From positions 1-25,536 of the forward strand of contig DAIUFH010000027.1 of assembly GCA_036844705.1 (NCBI GenBank): 25,536 nt of DNA. The letters run 5' to 3'. This DNA comes from DAIUFH01 sp036844705 (GTDB lineage Bacteria; Bacillota; Clostridia; Tissierellales; Tissierellaceae). The position numbers were made by a program, and so were the translations under genes. Below, one piece after another: positions 6,651 to 12,661 of the stretch; position 1 is the stretch's first letter, and each line of letters begins with the position of its first letter. Below the pieces are notes generated by a model. It made no database searches. It was not told the DNA's origin and worked only from the letters and a program-made list of their open reading frames with translations.

Positions 6651-7208
6651 CTAGAGTCCCTTCCATCTTTGAATCAAATTGTTATCTATATCAAGTAAAT
6701 CCAATAGTTTACCTGTGATATTTAATACTATATCCTCCAATGTCTCTGGATTGTTATAGAATCCTGGTGCTGGCGGAAAAATAATTACTCCCATCTTGGA
6801 GAGATTTAACATGTTTTCAAGATGTATTGGGCTAAGCGGCGTTTCTCTTGGAACAAGTATCAGCTTTCTGCCCTCTTTTATAGCTACATCGCAGGCTCTT
6901 GATATTAATGAATCCGAAAATCCATTGGCTACACCAGCTAAGGTCTTCATTGAGCATGGGACCACGATAGTCTTGTCTACTTGGAAGGAGCCACTAGATA
7001 TTGGTGCTGCAAAATTTTTGTTATCATGATAATATGAGGCAAGGCTCTTTACTTCTTCAAGACTTATTCCACATTCATATTTGATTACATACTCACCCAT
7101 TGTGCTTACTACTAAATGAGTTTCATGGTTTAGCTCCTTTAATGCCTTCAGAAGGGATATTCCATAGATTGCACCGCTCCCTCCTGAAATTCCAACTACT
7201 ATTCTCAT
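6651..7208 (-). CDS. ubiX: UbiX-family flavin prenyltransferase
   Basis: A 185-aa UbiX/Pad1-type flavin prenyltransferase, which makes prenylated FMN from FMN and dimethylallyl phosphate. The N-terminal FMN-binding GISGGSGAIYG loop (residues 5-15), the middle VVPCSMKTLAGVANG segment and the C-terminal LVPRETPLSPIHLENML plus PPAPGFY motifs are all intact, at normal length. It lies between the cysteine hydrolase and UbiD genes in the same direction with short gaps and is preceded by AGGAGAG. Its direct pairing with UbiD says that UbiD is a prFMN enzyme in use, not a relic. No ubiquinone is expected in such an organism, so the pair most likely serves catabolism. Confidence 0.93.
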   Translation of the reverse strand: MRIVVGISGGSGAIYGISLLKALKELNHETHLVVSTMGEYVIKYECGISLEEVKSLASYYHDNKNFAAPISSGSFQVDKTIVVPCSMKTLAGVANGFSDSLISRACDVAIKEGRKLILVPRETPLSPIHLENMLNLSKMGVIIFPPAPGFYNNPETLEDIVLNITGKLLDLLDIDNNLIQRWKGL

Positions 7209-7219
7209 GATTTTCTCTC

Positions 7220-7831
7220 CTATTTAACTTTGTTTTCCACATCTCCGCCACCTAACCATGGATCTATTCCATTGTCCCATGCCCTCTTATATTCTTCTAT
7301 AGTCATTACCTTTGTAAATATGCTTAAATCATTTAGTCCATATTCATGCATTTCCTGAGTCTTTGAATGAACTCCATCACTAAGGGTAATTACCTTAAAA
7401 GTTCTTGCAAGGGCATCTGTGGCGGTACTTCTGACACATACATTGGTCCATGTTCCTGTAACTACAACTGTATCTATATTTTCCTCCCTTAGATAAAGCT
7501 CAAGGTCTGTATATGCAAATCCGCTATGTCTTCTTTTTGGTACTACATATTCATTATCCGTAGGCGCTAATTCTTCAATGATTTCAGAACCCCAGGTTCC
7601 AGCTACGGCATGAACAGGTCTTACTCTAAAATCGGCATCATTCTTTCTATGAGCCTCTTGAATATAAACTATATGAATATCATCCTTGCCTTCTGCACGT
7701 CTCGCTCTCACCCATTTAAACAACTCCTGCAGCTTTGGTGTAATAATGGTAGCTCCTTCACAGTATAGGGCTCCGTCTGGTCTTGCAAAATCATTTAACA
7801 TATCTATAACTAAGATTGCATGTCTAGGCAC
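7220..7831 (-). CDS. Isochorismatase-fold cysteine hydrolase (candidate ureido/carbamoyl amidohydrolase)
   Basis: A 203-aa member of the isochorismatase-like cysteine hydrolase superfamily, which includes ureidoacrylate hydrolase (RutB), N-carbamoylsarcosine amidase, biuret hydrolase and nicotinamidase. The Asp-Lys-Cys triad is visible as D10 (VIDMLNDF), K99 (VVPKRRHSGF) and C132 (TGTWTNVCVRSTA), with the usual cis-peptide-type segment before the cysteine. The start is GTG at 7831 with GGAGG nine bases upstream. It follows the amidohydrolase gene in the same direction but is separated from it by repeat copy 2. If the upstream enzyme opens xanthine to a ureide, this one would release CO2 and NH3 from 4-ureido-5-imidazolecarboxylate, the same chemistry as RutB on ureidoacrylate. 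The substrate assignment is inference. Confidence 0.9.
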   Translation of the reverse strand: MPRHAILVIDMLNDFARPDGALYCEGATIITPKLQELFKWVRARRAEGKDDIHIVYIQEAHRKNDADFRVRPVHAVAGTWGSEIIEELAPTDNEYVVPKRRHSGFAYTDLELYLREENIDTVVVTGTWTNVCVRSTATDALARTFKVITLSDGVHSKTQEMHEYGLNDLSIFTKVMTIEEYKRAWDNGIDPWLGGGDVENKVK

Positions 7832-7886
7832 TTGTAAATTCCTCCTTATATAAATTTAGTTAAGAAATAATAACTAATGTTCTAGA

Positions 7887-8008
7887 AAACCCGAGATTTT
7901 TCGATAGTATACATTTTACTGTCAGTCTTAGAATGACAAACCTTAATTATCCATTTTAGGATGAAAAATGCAGGTGTCATGCTAACGTAAGTGAAGCATC
8001 TCGGGTTT
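7887..8008. repeat. Palindromic MITE/REP-like element, copy 2
   Basis: A 122-bp element bounded by perfect inverted ends AAACCCGAGAT and ATCTCGGGTTT. The left half matches copies 1 and 3 (TTCGATAG...ACTGTCAGTCTTAGAATGAC) and the right half ends TAACGTAAGTGAAGCATCTCGGG. It holds roughly two degenerate 38-bp units. It fills the intergenic space between the amidohydrolase and cysteine hydrolase genes of the purine operon, where a stem in the mRNA could separate expression of the first gene from the rest. Confidence 0.88.
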
Positions 8009-8016
8009 GATTCTTA

Positions 8017-9615
8017 CTAAAAGGTTATTTTTCTAGGTAACACCTGAATACTTTGTCTCTTAATCCATTGACCAAAGCCTGGTTTTACCATGATTCCTTT
8101 TATTCCTCTAATATGTTCATCTATTACCTCTGGATGACTTTTTCTATAGCTATTTTCGTATTCTGCGCTATTTAGATGAGGATATTTCTCAAAATGAATA
8201 GCATATTTTTCTTCTACTCCCTCAGGAAAATTATGAACAACTTTTTGAAGCTCTTCATCGGTCATTTTAGCTAAAGTACTATCATCGATGTCTTCAAATA
8301 CAAGATGACCACGTACTACAGTCTTTGATACCTTGCCTTTTAACTTCATTCCTTCAAGCGGTGTATATCCACACATTGAAGCCTGATCCTTAAGGTCTAT
8401 AACCCATTCTTTATCTAAATCAACTATAGTAAAGTCGGCATCTGAGCCTATATGCATTGCCCCCTTCTTTGGATATAGTCCATAGTGGATAGCAGCATTT
8501 GTACTCAAGATATCAACTAATTTAGATAAGGAAATCCTCCCCTTGTTGTAGCCTTCGCTAACCAAAACAGGCACCATTGTTTCAACTCCAGGTATTCCGG
8601 GAAATGCTGTCCATATATTCAGACCTTCCTTTGTTTTCTCACTTTCTAATTCATATGGGGCATGGTCTGTTCCAATAAAGTCTACACTTCCGTTATTGAG
8701 TCCTTCCCACAAAAGTTCATTATCCTTCTTTGCTCGAAGTGGAGGCGCTATTTTAGCACATGCACCATATTTAGTCATTGCTTCTTGAGCATTTATTGTG
8801 AGGTAATGTGGACATGTTTCCGAAGTTACAGATAGACCTTTCTTCTTTGCCTCTCCAACTACCTTTGCACCAATACCTGTACTCATATGGACAATATGAA
8901 GTCTGGCACCTGAGCTCTCCGAAAAACTTATACCGAGCTCTATTGCTACCTTTTCTGCCAATTCCATTCTTGCTTCAGCCCATGCAGGGCCATCCATTCT
9001 TCCTTGTTTTTGGAATTCCTTTACATAATAATCACACATAGCAAAGTTTTCTGCGTGGATACCTACTGCAAGACCTGTTTTAGCAACAGCTTTAAATGCC
9101 TCATACATTTCCGGATCTGTAACTCTTGGAAAAGTAGGTACAGATGGTGTCATATATGCCTTATATGCTACTACTCCAAAATCTGCCTGTGCCTGAACAT
9201 TGTCAAGCCAGCCTTCTCTGACATCCTCTCCCGTGACTCCTCCCCATAATGCAAAGTCTACAACTGACTGGGGACTTACAAGGTCTACCTTTAGTTGCAA
9301 TTGTTCCGGACTTCTTACAGATGGTACTGAACAGCAAGGCATATCAATTACTGTAGTGATTCCTCCACGAGCAGCAGCTGCTGAACCTGTTAAGAAGTTT
9401 TCTCTGTGTGGAAAGCCTTGATACATAAAATGTGTGTGTGGATCTATGCACCCTGGTAATGCCAGATGACCTTTAGCATCTATTACTTCCTTTGCATCCA
9501 GATGATCTATTAGGTCTACAAACCCGGCTATTTTCTCATCCAATACAAGGATATTAGTAAGTCTAGTATCATCTCCCTGCGGTATTCTTGCGTTCTTAAT
9601 TATACAATCGTACAT
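8017..9615 (-). CDS. Dihydropyrimidinase/allantoinase-like cyclic amidohydrolase (candidate xanthine amidohydrolase)
   Basis: A 532-aa cyclic amidohydrolase of the dihydropyrimidinase/hydantoinase/allantoinase group. The binuclear metal site is intact: H60 and H62 (PGCIDPHTHF), K152 as the expected carboxylated lysine (VVAYKAYM), H187 (GIHAEN), H243 (IVHMST) and D317 (FIGTDHAPY), together with SETCPHYL. The family is usually about 450-480 aa; here roughly 60-70 extra residues follow the domain (from about EEKYAIHFEK to the end). It is the first gene of the purine/BMC operon. Dihydropyrimidinase cuts a cyclic N-C(=O) bond to leave a ureido acid; applied to the six-membered ring of xanthine this gives 4-ureido-5-imidazolecarboxylate. 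Hydantoin, allantoin or dihydropyrimidine remain possible substrates. Confidence 0.88.
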   Translation of the reverse strand: MYDCIIKNARIPQGDDTRLTNILVLDEKIAGFVDLIDHLDAKEVIDAKGHLALPGCIDPHTHFMYQGFPHRENFLTGSAAAARGGITTVIDMPCCSVPSVRSPEQLQLKVDLVSPQSVVDFALWGGVTGEDVREGWLDNVQAQADFGVVAYKAYMTPSVPTFPRVTDPEMYEAFKAVAKTGLAVGIHAENFAMCDYYVKEFQKQGRMDGPAWAEARMELAEKVAIELGISFSESSGARLHIVHMSTGIGAKVVGEAKKKGLSVTSETCPHYLTINAQEAMTKYGACAKIAPPLRAKKDNELLWEGLNNGSVDFIGTDHAPYELESEKTKEGLNIWTAFPGIPGVETMVPVLVSEGYNKGRISLSKLVDILSTNAAIHYGLYPKKGAMHIGSDADFTIVDLDKEWVIDLKDQASMCGYTPLEGMKLKGKVSKTVVRGHLVFEDIDDSTLAKMTDEELQKVVHNFPEGVEEKYAIHFEKYPHLNSAEYENSYRKSHPEVIDEHIRGIKGIMVKPGFGQWIKRQSIQVLPRKITF

Positions 9616-9651
9616 TTCATATCCCCCTTTTTAATACTGCTTGTTCATTAG

Positions 9652-9670
9652 TATAAAGCTATGCTTTATA
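9652..9670. promoter_or_regulatory. 19-bp palindrome between the BMC operon and the divergent cyclase gene
   Basis: TATAAAGC-TAT-GCTTTATA is a perfect 8-bp inverted repeat with a 3-bp centre. It lies 37 bp upstream of the amidohydrolase start and 96 bp upstream of the divergent cyclase-family gene. On the minus strand it follows a TTGAAT box and overlaps the likely -10 region of the BMC operon promoter, the position expected for a repressor or activator operator. No regulator gene is in the window. Read as a site by its symmetry and location only. Confidence 0.5.
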
Positions 9671-9765
9671 TTCAAAAAAAAGTAGAATTTTTTGTAGTAA
9701 TTTTATTAATACAATTATCATAGTTAATAAGTAACAAATAGGTTTCAAATAGAGGGGGAAAACTA

Positions 9766-10461
9766 ATGAGTATTAAACTAATTGATTTATCTCAAGAGAT
9801 ATATGAGGGTATGACTATGTTTCCTATTCATCAAAAAACATTTATTATGACTAATCAAACTCATGAGCAAAATATGAAGAATACAGGAAGCAAAACATTG
9901 GGATTTTCAGCAAGAAATTTGCTTATAAGTGAACATGCAGGAACTCATAGCGATGGAGTGTGGGAGTATAATCCGAAAGGCCCGACCATTGATAAGATGC
10001 CACTGGAGTATTTCTGGGGCAGTGCAATTTGTTTGGATGTAAGTCATATAAGATATCCTGATTATATTGAAATAAAGGATTTAGAGAAAGCACTGTCACG
10101 TTCAGGACAGGAAATAAGAAATGGAGAAATAGTTCTTCTCTATACAGGTCATCATGATAGAAATTTTGGTACAGAAAAGTTTCAAAACGAATATTCCGGA
10201 TTAAGTTATAATGCTGCTAAATGGTTGGCAGAAAAGGGAGTTGTAAATATTGGAGTTGATGCACCTGCAATTGATTTAACACCTGATGATATAGATTTCT
10301 CTGCTCATTTGGTATGTGGTGAATATAATATTACAAATACGGAGAATTTATGTAATTTGGATCAACTTGTTAATAAGAGATTTTTATATATAGGATTGCC
10401 ACTTAAAATCAGAGAAGGAACCGGATCTCCAATTAGAGCAGTTGCAATTTTAGAAAAGTAG
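9766..10461 (+). CDS. Cyclase-family metal-dependent hydrolase (kynurenine formamidase/isatin hydrolase-like)
   Basis: A 231-aa protein of the putative-cyclase family (KynB-type kynurenine formamidase, isatin hydrolase). The metal-binding H-x-G-T-H-x-D signature is present as H57, H61 and D63 (EHAGTHSDGVWEY), and the C-terminal NIGVDAPAIDLTPDD and GLPLKIREGTGSPIRAVAIL segments are family-typical. The proline that usually follows the D is replaced (S-D-G-V-W). It is transcribed divergently from the BMC operon across a 150-bp shared control region, with AGAGGGGG before the ATG. Relatives hydrolyse cyclic or acyclic amides, so opening of 4-imidazolone to formiminoglycine is a reasonable candidate role, but this is inference. 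The gene is followed by a toxin-antitoxin pair with its own promoter. Confidence 0.85.
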   Translation: MSIKLIDLSQEIYEGMTMFPIHQKTFIMTNQTHEQNMKNTGSKTLGFSARNLLISEHAGTHSDGVWEYNPKGPTIDKMPLEYFWGSAICLDVSHIRYPDYIEIKDLEKALSRSGQEIRNGEIVLLYTGHHDRNFGTEKFQNEYSGLSYNAAKWLAEKGVVNIGVDAPAIDLTPDDIDFSAHLVCGEYNITNTENLCNLDQLVNKRFLYIGLPLKIREGTGSPIRAVAILEK

Positions 10462-10493
10462 GAATACGCTGCAAATATACATGTTAATTTGCA

Positions 10494-10522
10494 TTGTTAT
10501 ATTTCACAATCCGAGTTATACT
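10494..10522 (+). promoter_or_regulatory. Sigma-A-type promoter of the toxin-antitoxin pair
   Basis: TTGTTA (10494-10499), a 17-bp spacer and TATACT (10517-10522) lie 22 bp before the antitoxin ATG, with AAGGAG between. Immediately upstream, TGCAAAT (10470-10476) and ATTTGCA (10487-10493) form an inverted repeat that touches the -35 box, a possible autoregulatory site. Confidence 0.6.
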
Positions 10523-10544
10523 ATATATAAGGAGTTGAACCATA

Positions 10545-10790
10545 ATGACAAATATTAAACCTATTTCAGACTTAAGAAACTATACCGAAGTACTAAATGA
10601 AGTAAAAGAAAACAGCCCAGTCTATTTAACTAGAAATGGGCGAGGTGAATATGCCATTATAAGACTTGAAGAATTAGATAAATTAAAAGCCTCAATTAGA
10701 TTACTATCTAATCTTGAAGAAGGTGAGAAATCAGCGAGAGAGAAAGAATGGCTTTCAGCAGAAGATGTTGAAGCTATGCTAGGATTATAA
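10545..10790 (+). CDS. Type II antitoxin, Phd/YefM family
   Basis: An 81-aa antitoxin. The N-terminal PISDLRNYTEVLNEVKENSP and LTRNGRGEYAIIRLEELDKL segments are the DNA-binding and dimerisation fold of the Phd/YefM family. The C-terminal charged part (EKEWLSAEDVEAMLGL) would wrap the toxin. It binds and neutralises the toxin encoded two bases downstream and, in this family, represses its own promoter. It has its own promoter (10494-10522) and a clear AAGGAG site, so it is independent of the cyclase gene before it. Such pairs often sit in accessory DNA; here it separates the purine genes from the guanine deaminase gene. Confidence 0.88.
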   Translation: MTNIKPISDLRNYTEVLNEVKENSPVYLTRNGRGEYAIIRLEELDKLKASIRLLSNLEEGEKSAREKEWLSAEDVEAMLGL

Positions 10791-10792
10791 TT

Positions 10793-11119
10793 ATGTTAAA
10801 AGTTGAATATTCACCAAAAGCACTAGAAGATTTACAAGATTTAAATATATATATAGCCGAAAACTGGGGGACGGATGTATCAAATAAAATATTGAAAAAA
10901 ATAGTTTCATCAGTTAGAAATTTAGAACTATATCCTTCATCTGGTGCTAGCCTTGGAAAAATAATTAATGTGGAAACGGATTATCGTTATATATTTATTG
11001 AAAAAAATTATGTTTTTTATAGGCTAGAATCTAGTAAAATTAAAATTGTTAGAATACTTAATGAACATCAAGATTATATACTTCAATTATTTGATATTAG
11101 CTCAGATGCTGAAAAATAA
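10793..11119 (+). CDS. Type II toxin, RelE/ParE family
   Basis: A 108-aa RelE/ParE-superfamily toxin: KVEYSPKALEDLQDLNIYI at the start, a central YPSSGASLGKIINVETDYRYIF and a late IVRILNEHQDY. The pattern of S-P-x-A near the N-terminus, the L-Y-P-x-x-G turn and the R-I-L-x-x-x-x-D-Y end is family-typical. Its ATG begins two bases after the antitoxin stop codon, consistent with translational coupling. Members either cleave mRNA at the ribosome (RelE) or poison gyrase (ParE); the sequence looks slightly more ParE/RelE-hybrid than either and I cannot decide. It is slightly longer than usual at the C-terminus. The next gene is convergent, only 23 bp away, with no obvious terminator. Confidence 0.86.
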   Translation: MLKVEYSPKALEDLQDLNIYIAENWGTDVSNKILKKIVSSVRNLELYPSSGASLGKIINVETDYRYIFIEKNYVFYRLESSKIKIVRILNEHQDYILQLFDISSDAEK

Positions 11120-11142
11120 GATACCAGAAATAATAGTTCTCC

Positions 11143-12420
11143 CTACATAAATGGTTCTTCTATCCTTATACCTTTAACATATCTTTCAATAATATTTCTT
11201 TCATCACCTGTGTATATAAACTTTTCAAGTTTTTCCTCTAATGATAGTGACTTATTCGTTAGAAGATTGCTAACATCTACTACTAGTGCATCACACTCAT
11301 ATCCCTCTTCAAAACTGCCTACCTTACCAAAGAAGCTGCCTCCACCTTTAGTTGCTAAATAAAAAGTTTCTGAAAGTGTAAGAGGATTGTATTGTCTATT
11401 TGACATTAGCCATACCATCTTAGAGATTTCAATAGCCGCTGTCATTACCTTAGGTATAGATAATTCATGACCTCCTGAAATATCAGAACCCAAACCTATT
11501 TTTACACTGGCTTTTAGGTATTTTCTAGCAGGCATCATTCCACTGGATAAGTTCAAATTTGAATACGGACAATGTGCAGCATAAACACCGTTATTAGCCA
11601 TTAATTCAGTTTCATCATCAGTATTATATATACAATGAGCCATGACCGTCTTCGTTTTTCCAAATAATCCTAAGGAATCATATATATCAGCATAATTTCT
11701 AATTTCAGGATAAAGCTCCTTTACCCAGTAAACCTCAGATATATTTTCATTCATATGCGACTGCACAGGTACATTATATTTATGGGCAAGATGTCCTAAT
11801 CCTATTAACAACTCTTTAGAACAAGTTGGAACAAACCTTGGCGTAATTATTGGCTTTACGAGGTCGGATTTATGCATATATTCTAAAAGAAGCTCTTCAG
11901 TTTCCCGAAGTGATCTTTGTGTATTTTCCTCCATGGCAGGTGTTGTGTTTTTGTCCATATTTACCTTACCAACATATGCGCCGAGTCCTGATTCAATAAA
12001 CATATCCATCAGTAGTTTGGTACTGTTTAGAAATACTGTTGAAAACACAACACTTCTTGTAGTTCCCACTTTCCACAAATCTCTGATAAATATCTCAAAT
12101 ACACGTCTTGAATAGTCTAAATTTGAATATTTATTTTCTTCAATAAATGTATAGGTATTTAGCCATGGAATTAATTCCTTATCCATACCAATACCCCTAT
12201 TTGGATATTGAGGAGCATGAAGATGTAAATCCACAAAACCAGGTATGATTAATTTACCCGTAAAATCCCTTATTTCATAATCTTCGCTTAAACTATCCAA
12301 TTCTTTAGTAATCCCTACAACTAATCCATTTTCAATAATTAAATAAGAATCCTTGTGTATTTTTAACTTATCTTTATCTGGAGTGTAAATAATATCACCC
12401 TTAAGTGTTATTTTGCCCAT
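11143..12420 (-). CDS. guaD: Guanine deaminase
   Basis: About 425 aa, an amidohydrolase-superfamily guanine deaminase (guanine + H2O -> xanthine + NH3). The family hallmark PGFVDLHLHAPQYPNRG (metal ligands H66 and H68) is followed by a GMDKELIPWLNTYTF segment, GKVNMDKN, TPRFVPTCS, VQSHMNEN, AHC and GLGSDISGG, all conserved in bacterial GuaD. The frame is open upstream to 12489, but TTAGGAG lies about nine bases before the ATG at 12420 and nothing similar precedes 12489, so I take 12420. It delivers xanthine, the proposed entry compound of the nearby operon, yet it is not in that operon; it is separated by the cyclase and toxin-antitoxin genes and reads toward them. Confidence 0.92.
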   Translation of the reverse strand: MGKITLKGDIIYTPDKDKLKIHKDSYLIIENGLVVGITKELDSLSEDYEIRDFTGKLIIPGFVDLHLHAPQYPNRGIGMDKELIPWLNTYTFIEENKYSNLDYSRRVFEIFIRDLWKVGTTRSVVFSTVFLNSTKLLMDMFIESGLGAYVGKVNMDKNTTPAMEENTQRSLRETEELLLEYMHKSDLVKPIITPRFVPTCSKELLIGLGHLAHKYNVPVQSHMNENISEVYWVKELYPEIRNYADIYDSLGLFGKTKTVMAHCIYNTDDETELMANNGVYAAHCPYSNLNLSSGMMPARKYLKASVKIGLGSDISGGHELSIPKVMTAAIEISKMVWLMSNRQYNPLTLSETFYLATKGGGSFFGKVGSFEEGYECDALVVDVSNLLTNKSLSLEEKLEKFIYTGDERNIIERYVKGIRIEEPFM

Positions 12421-12602
12421 ATTATTCACTCCTAACAAGATTATTTTATTGTTCAGCTTCACCCAAGTGCAGATGTCTCCAATATCCATTTTATTTTAGT
12501 TCGAGAAAAATATGCATCAACAATAAAACCGCCAACTTGTATACTGGTAATAATATGTAGCTTGTCCAATCATTGTTGCTTTAAATTAGGTTTATCTGAT
12601 GG

Positions 12603-12632
12603 TATAGTATAAATTGTTACAAAACAGTTACA
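12603..12632 (+). promoter_or_regulatory. -10 box and WalR-like direct repeat upstream of the CAP-domain gene
   Basis: A TGG-TATAGT extended -10 box (12603-12608) is followed by GTTACA-AAACA-GTTACA (12616-12632). On the minus strand this repeat reads TGTAAC-TGTTT-TGTAAC, an exact fit to the WalR/YycF consensus TGTWAH-N5-TGTWAH. A third GTTACA lies at 12643-12648. The position, just downstream of the -10 box, is where binding would be expected to repress transcription. WalR controls cell-wall genes in Firmicutes, which suits a secreted surface protein. No regulator gene is in view. Confidence 0.5.
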
Positions 12633-12661
12633 AAAATTTTAAGTTACATAAGGAGGACATT

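Noticed and set aside
1..9615. Classical Pdu or Eut metabolosome
   Set aside because: No diol dehydratase, ethanolamine ammonia lyase, aldehyde dehydrogenase or PduL is present. The enzymes are purine and ureide hydrolases plus UbiD/UbiX.
9616..9765. Purine riboswitch in front of the operon or cyclase gene
   Set aside because: I could not find the paired P1 helix and conserved loop sequences of the purine aptamer on either strand. The region is short and dominated by a DNA-like palindrome.
1..12420. The enteric-type anaerobic purine cluster (ygeX/ygeY/ygeW/ygfK/ssnA)
   Set aside because: No diaminopropionate ammonia-lyase, carbamoyltransferase or ygfK-like protein is seen. Only general amidohydrolase and hydroxylase families are shared.
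12421..12489. N-terminal extension of guanine deaminase to 12489
   Set aside because: No ribosome binding site lies before 12489, the extra 23 residues do not resemble the family start, and TTAGGAG is well placed for 12420.
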